Shown here: one piece after another, positions 40,750 through 63,317 of the stretch
How positions within the stretch are numbered: the first letter of the stretch is position 1
How the letters are laid out: every line of letters starts with the position of its first letter
Source: Hemicordylus capensis
Taxonomy: Eukaryota; Chordata; Lepidosauria; Squamata; Cordylidae
DNA: 64,000 bases
NCBI RefSeq assembly: GCF_027244095.1
Contig: NC_069669.1
Location: 7,218,501 to 7,282,500, forward strand
Direction: 5' to 3'
Notes under the pieces: model-generated
Told to the model about the DNA's origin: nothing
Databases searched by the model: none
Seen by the model: the letters and a program-made list of their open reading frames with translations, nothing else
Position numbers and translations under genes: made by a program

Positions 40750-43700
40750 GTGAGTCTCCTGTGTGGCCTGCGGGGGTGTCTTAGGAAGCTGCCATAGACC
40801 GAGTCAGAGCATTGCTCCATCTAGTTCAGCACAGTCTGCACAGACCGGCAGCAGCTTCTCCAAGGCTGCAGGCACGAGTCTCTCTCCCAGCCTTCTCTTG
40901 GAGATGCTGCCAGGGAGGGAACTTGGAACAAGCACACAAATGCTCTTCCCAGAGCGGCCCCATCCCCTAAGGGGAAGGTCTTACAGTGCTCTCACATGTG
41001 GTCTCCCATGCAAATGCACACCAGGGGCCCTGCTTAGCACAGGCAACCATTAATGCTCACTACCACCAGACCAGCTCTTCTCCTTTGAAGGGAAGACCTG
41101 ATCCGGGTGCCTCCTCAGCCATGCACCCCTCTTTTCTCCCCTCTCTGTTTTAGGCTCCTATGTTTTTTCATTCTGTAGGTCAGGCCTGTTCAACTCCCCC
41201 CCCCCCAGCTTTTTGTGGACTACAGCTCCTATAATCCCACAGTGGCCAATAGCCAGGGGTTATCACCAATAAAACACTGAACTTTCAAGCAATTAGCTCT
41301 TCTTTCGTGTGTCCAGCTTACACCGGCGTCCATGAACGTACCTTCCTTGCCATCAAACCGGATGGGGTCCAGCGTCACCTCATTGGTGACATCATCAGGC
41401 GCTTTGAGAAGAAGGGCTTCAAACTGGTGGCCATGAAACTCATGCAGGTAAGAATACTGAGTCAAATCTATTCTTACTTGGCTCCTTTCCAGTGGTCCCT
41501 CTAATTTTTTGCATCTCTGTGCGGAATGAGTTTTGTTCTGGGCGGCAGTATCCAGGCATCCGTGTGCGCATGTGCATTCAGAGAGGGGCCTTCCTGATTC
41601 AACCTGAGTGCGATCTAAAACTAACAAAGCAGACATTAAAAAAAAAACTTGTGTGCATGCACACATGCACATACCTTAGAGGGAACACTGCTCCTTCCCC
41701 TCCCTCACTTTATAACTCTTCTGACCCTTTAGTCTGACCCTGCAAAACTCTGCAGTATCCTAGTGTTAATTTCCTGAACTTCCATCTCCATCTCCATTAT
41801 TTCACTGGGTTCAGGGAAATCAACTTTCTCTTGGATTCTCCCAGTCTTGCATGGTTTCTCTCCTGGCCCTTTCCTTTAGTAAGTCTGTGAAGATCTCATT
41901 GGTATTAGCTTGGTTTATGTAATACATTTGGTTCATAGTTACAATAAGTGTTCCCTCTAACAGGGATTCCCAGATGTTGTTGACTACAATTCCCAGAATC
42001 CCCAAGCAAAAGCCATTGCAGCTGGGGATTCTAGGTGTTGAAGTCAACAACATCTGGGAATCCCTGTTGGAAGGAATGTGGGTTACAATAATGTTTACTT
42101 GGCTGGCGGGCTCAGCTTTTTGTCTGTTTTCAAGCGGTAGTTTTATCAAAGTGTAGGGATTTTAGTGACATTCTAAATAGGTGGTCTTCATTGTTTTTCA
42201 CTTGAAAAATAATCTCATTGTACATAGTCTGTGATGTGTTATTATTTTGATGGTGTCATGATGTAATTTAGTGTAATACATTTCTCATCTTTTTTCTTCT
42301 TCATGTGCTATTTTGTAAGTAAAATATTGCTCCGCTGCTCTTCTGCAATGCTGCATGTTCTGTGCTTTCAGTGACAAGGTATATTTAAAAACTGAAAAAT
42401 CGTTGTTGGAAGTGCCGTTTAAGAGATAAATTCCCCAAGCAAGGGAGTGAGGCCTAGGCAGTATTCAGCTTGTATATATGTCGAACGTGGTGATTGTGAT
42501 GACCTGTCTTTCGACCAGGCCTCAGAAGACTTGCTGAAGGAGCATTATGTCGCCCTCCGTGAACGCCCTTTCTACAACCGCCTGGTGAAATACATGAGCT
42601 CGGGGCCTGTTGTGGCCATGGTGAGTGTTAGTCCGAATTGGTAGAACATATAAGGTAGTGTAGTGGTTAGCGGGGAGACCCAGATTCAAATCCCCTTATG
42701 GCCAAAATGCACACTGGGTGATCTTGAGTTAGTCTCTCTCTCAGCCCAGGCTACCTCACAGGGTTGTCGTGAGGATAAAGTGGTGGTGGAGGCTGCCCTG
42801 AGCATCATGGAGGAAGGGTGTGTAAAGTACAGTCGCCTCTCACCAACTGCAAGGGTTCCATTCCTAGAAAACCTTGCAGTTGGTGAATTTGCGGTTGACA
42901 AGGCATTAAAACCAGTGGGAAACAGGGTTAGGGGAATCACAGTTGCGAAAAGACCCAAACAAACAAAAAATCCCCACCCAGTTACAAATAGAGCCAGTGT
43001 GGTGTAGTGGTTAGAGTGCTGGACTAGGACCGGGGAGACCCGAGTTCAAATCCCCATTCAGCCAATGAAACTAGCTGGGTGACTCTGGGCCAGTCACTTC
43101 TCTCTCAGCCTCACCCTACTTCACAGGGTTGTTGTGAAAGAGAAACTCAAGTATGTAGTGCACCACTCTGGGCTCCTTGGAGGAAGAGCGGGATATAAAT
43201 GTAAAAATAATAATAATAGAAAAAAACTGCCTCCTGGCCCCAAAATCCTCCCCAACCCCCAAATCTCCAAAAATTCTCACTAAACTGCAGATACTTGGGT
43301 CACAGTTGGCGAGACCTGCCACAATTTCCCAGTCGCAGATACTCAAATTTACGATTGGGGAAACCGCGAAGGTTGGTGAGGGACCACTGTATATAGATAG
43401 AAGTTACATTGCATTCTCTCAGGCTACCGCAGGAGGCAGCAGAGTATGCCCTACACACCTTTTTCGTTTTCACCAGAATCCAAAATGGAGGATGGAATAA
43501 AAGTTTGTTCTCAGTATCAAATGCATACCTGCCAACGTGTCCTAATTTCCCCACTGACCTGAATGAGAAAAGAGGGACATGTTGGCAGGTATGCAAATGT
43601 GGTCTGCCTGTTCCTGAAAGACCAGAACATAACCAGGTGGGATAGAAATGATAAGCTGTACACGTTCAGGTATTTGGGGTTATCCGTGGCCAGGCAGGTG

Positions 43701-44857
43701 GCGGAGGGGGATGGACGGCTGGCAGCCTGTCGCTGGGCTGCTTGCAAGCCCCCTATGCTACTGATTACCAGTGAAGATGGCCTCATCCTTTCACCTCATG
43801 GCAGGTCTGGCAGGGACTGGAGGTAGTGAAAACCGCTCGCACAATGATCGGAGAAACCAACCCAGCAGATTCCAAACCTGGAACGATCAGAGGCGATTTC
43901 TGCATTGAAGTCGGCAAGTGAGTGAAACACCTTTTCAGTTTGCTTCCACTGATAGGCCTCCCTCGTGGAAGCCAAGAGGCTCTCCCGTTACTGTGCTGCG
44001 TGACGTATCACATCCTACAGATAGGAACATAGAAAGCTGCCATATACTGAGTCAGACCCTTGGTCCATCTAGCTCAGTATTGTCTACACAGACTGGCAGC
44101 GGCTTCTCCAAGGTTGCTGGCAGGAATCTCTCTCAGCCCCGTCTTGGAGATGCTGCCAGGGAGGGAACTCGGAACCTAGATGCTCTTCCCAGAGCGGCTC
44201 CATTCCTTGAGGGGAATATCTTGCAGTGCTCACACATCAAGTCTCCCATTCAGATGCAACCAGGGTGGACCCTTCTTAGCTAAGGAAACAAGTCATGTTT
44301 GCTCCCACCAAGGATGTGCTGCCAATCAAGCTTTGGCTTGATCCAGCATGCCAACTCCTCCACTAAGTCTGCCGAGGGGTGGAACATAGGAAGCTGCCTT
44401 CTACTGAGTCAGACCCTTAGTCCCTCTAGCTCAGCATTGCCCACACAGACTGGCAGCAGCTTCTCCAAGCCTGTAGGCAGGACTCTCAACCTTACCTTGG
44501 AGATGCCAGGGAGGGAATGTGGAACCTCCTGTATGCAAGCATGCAGGCGCAGGGTGGAACATAAGACGCCAACTCCCATCATCCTTAGCACAATGGGCAA
44601 AAAGACTGGAAACCCATGCACTAGTTCCTCATGGGTCACGTCCTTAAAGTCGCATTGAGTTTGGGTCTAGACTGCTTTCTGTCTGGGACAAACTACCTTA
44701 TCCTTGTGTGGCTCAGCCTATTTTTCCCCTTTCCTGCAGGAACGTGATTCACGGCAGCGATTCGGCGGAGAGTGCCCAGCGAGAGATCTCCCTCTGGTTC
44801 CACACAGATGAGTTGACCTGTTGGGAGGACAGCACAGAGCACTGGATTTATGAGTAA
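40707..44857 (+). CDS. NME3: NME3, nucleoside diphosphate kinase 3, complete coding region of five exons
   Basis: NDP kinases move the gamma-phosphate from ATP to other NDPs through a phosphohistidine; NME3 is the member with a hydrophobic N-terminus that places it on the mitochondrial outer membrane. Exons: 40707-40749, 41317-41447, 42519-42620, 43805-43917, 44740-44857. The sum is 507 nt, 168 aa plus stop (human 169). The N-terminus [14 protein letters not shown] is the membrane anchor. Then come [39 protein letters not shown], the Kpn-loop region [20 protein letters not shown] and NVIHGSDS, with the catalytic His at about residue 134. All key residues are present. It is co-oriented with MRPS34 as in human. 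Confidence 0.97.
40773..41085 (-). repeat. 5S-headed SINE, reversed (NME3 intron 1)
   Basis: GGAAGCTGCCATAGACCGAG body and CAGGGGCCCTGCTTAGC head; starts about 25 bp after the exon 1 donor. Confidence 0.85.
41317..41447 (+). CDS. NME3: NME3 exon 2
   Basis: Encodes [20 protein letters not shown], then [20 protein letters not shown] and KLMQ. Acceptor GTGTCCAG|CTTAC, donor CAG|GTAAGA. Confidence 0.96.
41490..41690. mobile_element. hAT-type MITE, CAGTGTTCCCTCTAA family (NME3 intron 2)
   Basis: Ends CAGTGGTCCCTCTAA and TTAGAGGGAACACTG; flanks CTCCTTTC (41482-41489) and CTCCTTCC (41691-41698), 7/8. Relatives at 1307-1495 and about 46684-46815. Confidence 0.87.
41947..42082. mobile_element. Foldback MITE (NME3 intron 2)
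   Basis: GTGTTCCCTCTAACAGGGA and CATCTGGGAATCCCTGTTGG arms; the outer end resembles the 41490-41690 family. Confidence 0.8.
42519..42620 (+). CDS. NME3: NME3 exon 3
   Basis: Exactly 34 codons, phase 0 at both ends: [18 protein letters not shown] then [16 protein letters not shown]. Acceptor CGACCAG, donor ATG|GTGAGT. Confidence 0.95.
42656..42800 (+). repeat. MIR-like CORE-SINE fragment (NME3 intron 3)
   Basis: TAGTGTAGTGGTTAGCGGGG and CTACCTCACAGGGTTGTCG. Confidence 0.75.
42830..43389. mobile_element. Tigger/pogo-like MITE interrupted by a SINE (NME3 intron 3)
   Basis: Ends CAGTCGCCTCTCACCAACTG and GGTTGGTGAGGGACCACTG, flanked by TA (828-829 and 390-391 of the 42/43 kb lines). The interior is palindromic; a CORE-SINE splits it. 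Confidence 0.82.
42996..43230 (+). repeat. MIR-like CORE-SINE, nearly full length, nested in the MITE
   Basis: tRNA-like head GTGTGGTGTAGTGGTTAGAG, B box CGAGTTCAAATCCCC, core TGGGCCAGTCACTTC and tail AGGAAGAGCGGGATATAAAT. Confidence 0.88.
43528..43589. mobile_element. 62-bp mariner-like MITE (NME3 intron 3)
   Basis: CCTGCCAACGTGTCC and GGGACATGTTGGCAGG are terminal inverted repeats, flanked by TA on both sides. Confidence 0.75.
43805..43917 (+). CDS. NME3: NME3 exon 4
   Basis: Encodes [19 protein letters not shown] and [18 protein letters not shown]. Acceptor CATGGCAG|GTCTGG, donor GGCAA|GTGAGT. Confidence 0.95.
44023..44560 (-). repeat. 5S-headed SINE, then a second truncated copy, both reversed (NME3 intron 4)
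   Basis: 44023-44320 is complete with GGGTGGACCCTTCTTAGC; 44378-44560 lacks the 5S part. Confidence 0.85.
44740..44857 (+). CDS. NME3: NME3 exon 5 (catalytic His, stop)
   Basis: Encodes [20 protein letters not shown] and [21 protein letters not shown] at 44855-44857. Acceptor TTCCTGCAG. Confidence 0.96.
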
Positions 44858-46430
44858 GCAGCAGCACTCCCCAGAAGCGGGCGCCTTCCATGGCCGCTCA
44901 GCAGGGCCGTCCACTCTATTTCCGCTTCCCCAGGATTTCGCTGGACTCCTGCTATTTAATGTATTCCCTCCTTGTGCGTGGGGAGAAGTAAGGGAGAGAG
45001 TGTTCTGGATCTGCAGAGCAGATAGCCATGCCGCTGACAATTCGTTCTTTTCCTCCTTTTCTCCCCACCCACTTTATCGTAGCCTTTGAATGCAAAACTA
45101 CAGAGAGCTCCATGAAGGTGGAACACATCTGGGGGGGTTCTGGTGCTTTTAATTTTAGAATGTCTTTTTCAAAGGGCTCGGTGAGGGATTTGGATGCTTC
45201 CTCCCCTTTTGAGACTTGAAATTCTATTCGGCTGGGCTCTGGACAGGCAGCAACTTTGGTTGCGTCGTTTTGGGGTGGGGGGGTTGGGGGGCATGTTTCT
45301 TTAGCAAAAGCTAGGCTTCCAACAAGATGGCAATAAGGCTGGAATAATTGCCTAGCAATGGAATATAAAGACATGGGGACAGTTCACATGACCGTAAACC
45401 GAGTAAGCGACGAGTCCGGTCTAGTTTCGGGAGGTGGGCACGCTCCTGGGTTGTGTTGGTGTGCTTGTAAACAGCAAGTTTGGAGATGGGAAGCTTGGTT
45501 GTCGGCCGGACCCAGGTGGGTAGGAAGGTGCTTCTGGCTACTTTATTCGGAAGCTGGGAACGAAATCTGGGTAGGGCGCACTTGGCCTATCCAGCTCGTC
45601 ATTAACACACGACCAAGCTCCCCGACTCCTCTCCTACCCTGTGTAAGGTTGCGTGAACTGCCCTCTTGCCTCCTGGGCATCAATGCCGGTAGTGACTCCT
45701 GCTGCTTGCTGTCTCGAATGCTGTCGTCGCCCAACACTAACGGGAACTTGCAGACTGGAAACTCAGTGCCTCGTTCTCATGTACCTGCCTAAAATGATGT
45801 TTCTAACCTTTCAGGCCTAGCATTGGGGTGGGGCGGCTGATTCTAGCCCAAGTTTACCTTTTCTCCAGAGGACAGTAATGTCCAGTGGCAAGAGCATTAG
45901 GCTCCAAATGTCCACAAATGAAAGACAAGCAAAACAAGGACGACCTTTAGTAGGAGACAGAGCAGCAGATGAGAAGTGTGGCTGTCACAGCTAAGATGAG
46001 GTCATTCAGACGATCAAAAAGTGTTCTACTCAGGTTTGGGAACGGGGTGTGTGTTCCCAACGTGGATAGACGTGATTGTGTGGAAGCAAGGTAGGAGGAA
46101 AGGCTACCCAGGTTTTTCCTCTTACCTTGCTTCCACACAACCGGAAATTGGGAGTACAAACAGCTTCCAAACCCAGGTAGAACAGAGTTTTTGATTGTGT
46201 GAATGACCTCGATATGTCTAAAGCCTACTAGGCAGTTGGGAAGATGCTTCTGTGTTACTGTGGTACCTGTAAGTATCTCTGGATCGTTGCAGGTTCGTCA
46301 TCCAACTGAAACTGACTGTACTTCCACATACTTTCCCCAGAGAGATTGTTTACACCTATAAATATGTACAGAATTTTTTTAAATATTGGCTGTGCATTTG
46401 CTTTTCACAATAAACTTTGGAAAGATAACA
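44858..46430 (+). terminator. NME3: NME3 3' UTR and candidate poly(A) site
   Basis: No stronger signal was seen before AATAAA at 46409-46414. The sequence just before it is AT-rich and UTR-like. The UTR would carry a palindromic transposon at about 45995-46212. It is longer than the human NME3 UTR, so an earlier cleavage site cannot be excluded. Confidence 0.5.
45995..46212. mobile_element. Palindromic element, TGTGTGGAAGCAAGGTAGG family (NME3 3' UTR)
   Basis: GAGGTCATTC opens it and GTGAATGACCTC closes it; the centre folds back (GTGTGGAAGCAAGGTAGGAG against CTTACCTTGCTTCCACAC). Confidence 0.82.
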
Positions 46431-46683
46431 GTCTTTGATTTTATTTGTAAACTCCTAAAACATTATATAACTGCAGGCTGATGGACTATCTGTAGTGAAG
46501 GCTGCCTAATGTTGGTGTATTGGCTGTTAGACACGACTGTAGCTGAGAAACATCCCTCTGCCCCAGTAAAAGACTGAGAAATTGCTGTTATGACTTGGTG
46601 GTTGTTATTCAAAAATCTCACTTTCACCCTGCCCACCAGCAGTGTTACCTCCTCTCATCTATGTGTGGCATGACCTGGCCATC

Positions 46684-46815
46684 AGTATCAAGGCAGTGCG
46701 TGTGTGCGTGTGCATTCAGAGTGGGGCCTTCCTGATTCAACCTGAGCGGGATCTAAAATGAACTGAGCAGACATCCAAAAACCTGTGGGCATGCGCACGC
46801 CCTCGAGGGAACACT
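46684..46815. mobile_element. hAT MITE fragment, CAGTGTTCCCTCTAA family
   Basis: GTGGGGCCTTCCTGATTCAA and GAGGGAACACTG as in 41490-41690; the left end is lost. It lies between the two poly(A) signals. Confidence 0.75.
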
Positions 46816-47467
46816 GCCCACCAGTGCTGTCTCGTGCATGATGTTAACACGTTTTATTACGTACAGAACAGATATGATTCATCTTGTTTGGTAGCATACA
46901 TGGGACGAAGCACAGGAAGAGGTTTTTTTTTCCATACAGCAGTCTCTTTACACCTTCAGACCCAAACAGCGGAGTTTACAGGCCTTTAAGACACTTTTTA
47001 AAAAATTCTTTTATAACATACAAGTTTAACTTTACATACATCACAGTGGAGATGTGGCGGGGAGGTGTGTGTAAGCCCATCAGCTTTCACCTTGCTGCCA
47101 GGTGGCCACTGCAGGTAGCAAAAGCCAGGACCGCACGGCTCTTTCCCTCGGCTCCCTCTCTTCTTCCTCCTCCTGCCGCCCCACCCCACCCCACATCCAC
47201 CCCTTTGAACATGTGCTTCTCTTCAAGGAAAATGTACTTCAACCTGTGAAAGGTTCTTCTGGCATCGATGTGGGCAGGTGAGGCAAAGGAGGGTTCTAAG
47301 AAAAGCTGGAGAACGGGAAGGGCTGCATAGGTCTGTCCGGGTCTACCCCCTTCCCTTGGTTTGATTTATACGCGAGAACAACCCTGTGTCTACACTTCTG
47401 GCAACAGGTAGATTGGTTTGAAACTGTGGCACGTGGTCTCATTCTAAACTGTGCGTGTTCATCTAAG

Positions 47468-47592
47468 CCAAGGCTGGGCAAACGTGGCCCTCCAGATGTT
47501 GTTGAACTACAATTCCCATCATCCCCGGCCACAACTGTGGCAGGGGACAATGGAAGTTGTAGTTCAACAACTTCTGGAGGGCCATGTTTGCT
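47468..47592. mobile_element. Foldback MITE
   Basis: CCCTCCAGATGTTGTTGAAC against GTTCAACAACTTCTGGAGGG. Confidence 0.82.
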
Positions 47593-47877
47593 CCGTCCTG
47601 CTCTACGCAGTTGGCTTCTGCAGCCTGTTGACTAAACTACACACTATCTTTCCCTTCCTCCCACCACAATCTCATCTGTCTATTCTTTAGTTATACCACA
47701 CCCCTCTCTCTTCCTTCTCTTATTCTACAAGCCAGGCCCATGGATTTTAGCCACCAGTGCCATCTCAGGGGATGAATGTGGAGTGATTTTTGGCATCGTG
47801 TAACACTCCCACCCCACCACAATGGAAAATAGGTGATAGCATTGTTGCACTTAACAGCCTTCTCTGTGGTGGTGTTA

Positions 47878-48230
47878 TTTTATCACATTTATATACCACC
47901 CAAACTTTCGTCTCTGGGCGGTTAACATAAAACAATTAAAATACATATAAAAAGTTAAAACAAGTCAACAATTTAAAATCAATCACAAAATTAAAACCAA
48001 TAAATTTTTAAGAGGTTGAGAATGCTTGATTAAAAAGATGGATTTTCAGATGATTTTTAAAAATTACCAAGATGGGGAGGATCGTATCTTAGTAGGGAGC
48101 GCATTCCACAATCTCGGGGCAGCAACCGAGAAGGCCCGTCTCTGTGTAGCCATCAGATGAGTTGGAGGTAACTGGAGACAGACCTCCTCAGATGACCTCA
48201 ATGGGCGGTGGGACTCATAGTGAAGAAGAT
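47878..48230 (-). repeat. L2-type LINE, C-terminal and 3' UTR
   Basis: The minus strand has a decayed LINE C-terminus (GAATGCGCTCCCTACTAAG) followed by an AT-rich tail ending GGTGGTATATAAATGTG. Confidence 0.72.
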
Positions 48231-48351
48231 GCTCTCTTAAATACCTCTCTTATCACCCCTCCTTTCTCCCTACCCCCAAACAGGATAAAATTGCAGTCAT
48301 TTCTGCACAAAGAAAAGGGCTCGAGTAGGATTAGAGTAACAATGTGTAACT

Positions 48352-48500
48352 TGTATGAATCGCCACTGGTATGTTTCCCAGACTATGGGAAACACCTATA
48401 TCAGGCAGCAGCAATATAGGAAGGTGCTGAAAGGTATTCCAAAGAAAACCACAGGGCTCTGTGGTCACAAGGAACCGAAACTGACTCGACAGTTTTTTGA
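48352..48500 (+). repeat. Sauria-type SINE fragment with internal deletion
   Basis: ACTGGTATGTTTCCCAGACT and ACCACAGGGCTCTGTGG. Confidence 0.75.
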
Positions 48501-49179
48501 GAGTCTTGAAATGATATCACCTCTTCTCCATCTCTAGGGGTGTAGGCCATATCAAAAATCACAACAAGAATTCATCCCCTGGAGATGGTACCAAACACTC
48601 CAGCTTATGCTGTGCTGAAGAGAGCTTAAATGGTGGCATCTCACCTTCCTGTATCCGCCCTCTGCAGAAACCAGCAGAATGAGTGGCAAGGACCTTGCTT
48701 CATTCGCTCATTCCCCAAGGTGGGAAAAGAACTATGGAACAAGCCAAGCGACATATTTTGCTTTTGAGGACTGCAAGAGATTTTTATATCAAATTTCAAT
48801 TGGGTGAGAATAAACATTCTTGATTTTTATTACTTGTATGTGTGTCTTCTGGAATCCCAGAAGGTTGGAAATCAGCCAGAGATGAAAGAACCTAGACTTT
48901 CGGAAGGTTCCTTTCCCAATTAGTGAGGAGGGAATTTTTGATATAAAAATCTCTTACAAGGCTCGGTGATGCAGCTGCATTTTCTGTGCAGCACTTTGTT
49001 AGCCCAGGGAAGAGCATTGTGGCGGTAGTGCTAGAGAGAGAAGCCCTATTCACACATTATGTTCCAAGCAAACTGATTAAGTATGACTCCAGCACCGTCC
49101 TAGATGCCCTCCAGTCTAGAGTTCACCTCTGCTGCCCAATGAGAATTTCTTGGCCAAAGATCAATGCCATTTCCCAGAA

Positions 49180-49385
49180 CATAAGATAATCCTTGCTGGA
49201 ACAGACCCCAGGCCTATCTAGTCCAACATCCTGCATCCCACAATGGCCCACCAGATGCCGCTAGGAAGCCCACAAGCAGGAGATGAAGGCACGCCCTCTC
49301 TCCTGCTGCTGCTCCCCTGCAACTGGTTAGAGGCATTCTGCCTCTGATCCCGGAGGTAGCCTAGAGCCATCAAGCTGAGGGCCAG
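49180..49385 (-). repeat. CR1 LINE 3' UTR
   Basis: CACAATGGCCCACCAGATGC and CTGCTCCCCTGCAACTGG. Confidence 0.78.
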
Positions 49386-50454
49386 CAAGACTACCTCCAT
49401 CTTTACTGAGTCACTCAACTCGCACCTTCATGCACCTCTTTATTTCCCACTTGCTGGTCCTCCTCTATTTTGCTCTGTGTTGGCTTTCCATGGGGGAACC
49501 TATACATCTTTCCCTCCTTATCCTGTTTTCTCTTAATGGACATTCTGTTCTTTCGGCAACATGTGCGAGCAACCAACATACAGCCCCACCCAAACTGATG
49601 CCTTGATGGGGGACTGAAGGTCAAATCTCTCTACCCAATGGCGGGAGGTGTAAACGTGGGTTGAATGAATCTTTGCAAGATCTGGTACGCACTCAAGGGC
49701 ATACCCAATGAATGCACCCCCAAGCTGAAATCCAGCCCATGCTTCCTACTTCACCATGAATGGGGAATATGTTGCAGTCTGGCCAGGGTGGACCGGGTTG
49801 GTGGTGTGCTTCAGCACTCACACAATCTATTACTATACTTGCCAAAGTGTGGCTGGATCTACTTAATCCACTCCCCCCACCCCCAACCCAAGACTTGGTT
49901 GTGTGAACTGGCACTTAGGCTTGCCTCCACATTTGCCCTGGAGACTTTTGGTTTTCTGCACCAAAAAGCTTTACAAACCCAAGACTTGGATGAGGATATA
50001 GTTGTAAGCTCAAGGCTCCTGGGCAGTGCCTTCACAAATCCCCCTAAATGACACAAATATTGCTAGAAACCTGATGCGGTGAAAATGAAACAGTCCAGCT
50101 TGAAACATTCAACACTAGAACTGGGCACAAGCATGTTACAGAGAGGAAGAAAATGACATCAGTGAGGCCAGACGGGGTCTTAGGGTGGGTTCAAGAGACG
50201 TTAAACAATGCTTACAATGATCTTCCCATTGCTCGCTCCGACGATTTCCATCCACGATAATCGACACGGGGTCGCAGCGTTGGGCCAGTTGGGACTGGCT
50301 GAGATGTGGCTCTCCTCTGCGCCCATAAGGTGGCCTACCTCATGGTGAGAAATGCGAGCCTACGGTCCTCTGCAGGAACTGCGAGAGACACTGGGTGGAA
50401 TTCAAAGCCAAGTGTGAAAGTTCTGCGGAGCAGGGGATAAGCGCACTTAATGTC

Positions 50455-50635
50455 CAGGTTGCTCCTACAATTTCCTTGCGGGTCATGAGTGGCCAACCAG
50501 AGGGGCTGGGGCTGCCGCTGGACTACAAACCCCATCACCTCCAGCTGCCATGGTGACTGAGGTGGGGATGATGGGAGCTGTAGTCCAGCAGCACCAGCAG
50601 CAGAAGCAAGAGAGCCTCTGGTTGCCCACCCCTGT
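50455..50635. mobile_element. Foldback MITE
   Basis: GACTACAAACCCCATCACC against GGGAGCTGTAGTCCAGCAGC. Confidence 0.65.
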
Positions 50636-50836
50636 TATAGATCACGTAAGGTGGGAGGCCACAGAGTTCGTCACACTCTGACCTGCTTGCAAACATCTCT
50701 TCACAGCCTAGATGCCCAGCGTTCGCAAATTCCTCTCAAAGAGCGAACCTCCCACAGTTGCTGCTGTTTTGGCCTTTCCCAAAAACTGATCATGAGGCCA
50801 AACTGGCCCCCTCACCTTCTTGCTGCCTCTATTAAG

Positions 50837-50847
<11 letters not shown>

Positions 50848-50884
<37 letters not shown>
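50848..50884. repeat. (CA)n microsatellite
   Basis: About 18 CA units after a short (CT)n run. Confidence 0.95.
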
Positions 50885-50887
<3 letters not shown>

Positions 50888-51361
50888 TTATCCTCTCCCT
50901 CGTCCTTCATCCCTCCTCTTCCTTCTCCTCAGCTATGCCTTGCCCCTCTGAGTGCTTTGCTCAGCCACCTCGGCCCAAACTCATTCTCCCAAGCTCTCTT
51001 CCAGATTCCGCGTGCCACAGAGAGAGAGAGGGGGAGGCCCACTCTCTCTTTGGAACCGTTTCTTTCCTGAATGGCCTGCGCAATACCCTTGAGCCGCCCG
51101 CAAGCGGTAGCGGGGTCCCAAGTCTCCGTTCGGCCCCTCCTGGAGTAGCGCAGGGCGACCTCTCAGCCCAGCGCCAATAAAACCAGGGATGCCCTCGGGC
51201 AGCCTTTAAAGGTTTCAAGGGTGCTTCCTGGCCACGCTCAACCTCATCCGCAAAGCAGACGGCTCCTCACTACAAACTGTTTCAACAGCCACAGCAGGAG
51301 GAGAGTTCCTGCCCTTCAGGTGAACTGGGCCCCCCCGCCCCCCTCACCTGGATTATTATGG

Positions 51362-51425
51362 GTTCTATTTCATAGAATTTTAGAGCTGGAAGGGACCTGG
51401 GGGAGGTCATCTTGTCCGACCCTAA
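51362..51425 (-). repeat. CR1 LINE 3' terminus
   Basis: Reversed CATAGAATTTTAGAGCTGGA followed by AGGGACCTGG. Confidence 0.65.
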
Positions 51426-52175
51426 ATATCACACCATTCTTCCAAGGGAATCAGAAGAAGGTACACAAGCTTCAGAGGTGGTCTCCCATCCAGGGACTGC
51501 CTAGGCCCATATCTACCTGGCTTTAGCAATGGACCCCCCACCACCATCAAGTCCCCCCAAGCAGCCCTCTGAGTACTGGCAGCTTGCTGTTGACCTATCA
51601 GCATACAAAAGGTCCTTCTGAACACAGTGGAACATCTTCTGGACTCTTAATCAGATCCCAGCCGTTCCCAAATTCTTCCCCAATCTCCAGGGACTGGCGG
51701 TGATCTTCTGGAGCAGAAAGGAGTTCTTCTTTGTGACCGACAGAAACCATCCCTTTCAGACTGCCATGCAGACAGGCGATGGCAGGGGTGTCGCAGTTCT
51801 CCATGCAGGTGGGTGAGAGAAGGTTGGGGGCTGTCCTCAAAACCCCAGCCAGCCCTTCCAGTCCCAGTGTGGTCTTCCCCATGCCTCTCGGCCCCCGAAT
51901 CCCCTGGCTTGGCTCTCAATGTTCTCCTCCCACCCTGGAAGGCTGACGGCAGCCCAGCCCGACTCTGAAAGTTCCCAGGCCCAAGATGAAAGCTGCAAGT
52001 TTGGGGGTTAGAAGAGGAGGGAGCCACAGCCCGAGGTGGGAGCGATGGCGATCATCTGGGGATGCGGTTTCCAGCAGTAGGCGTAATGCGGGAGTTCTGT
52101 ATGTACATATTGGCATTCAGGGAGTTGGGGGGTGGAGTGGGGAGAAAGTTATATTGGCAGAAAAGGAGGAGGAGC

Positions 52176-63317
<11,142 letters not shown>

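Larger units (their letters stand above)
46853..52175 (-). terminator. MAPK8IP3: Probable MAPK8IP3 3' UTR; last poly(A) signal at 46858-46853
   Basis: The minus strand reads CTGTACGTAATAAAACGTG here, a good poly(A) signal, preceded by AT-rich UTR-like sequence (46.86-47.05 kb). Other minus-strand AATAAA motifs lie at 49439-49444 and 48826-48831. If the distal one is used, the UTR is about 5.3 kb, much longer than in mammals, and contains several repeats. 48.5-49.18 and 49.4-50.45 kb hold nothing else I recognise. Confidence 0.5.

Noticed and set aside
51647-52027. 126-codon minus-strand open frame just after the MAPK8IP3 stop
   Set aside because: Lies in the 3' UTR and has no recognisable domain.
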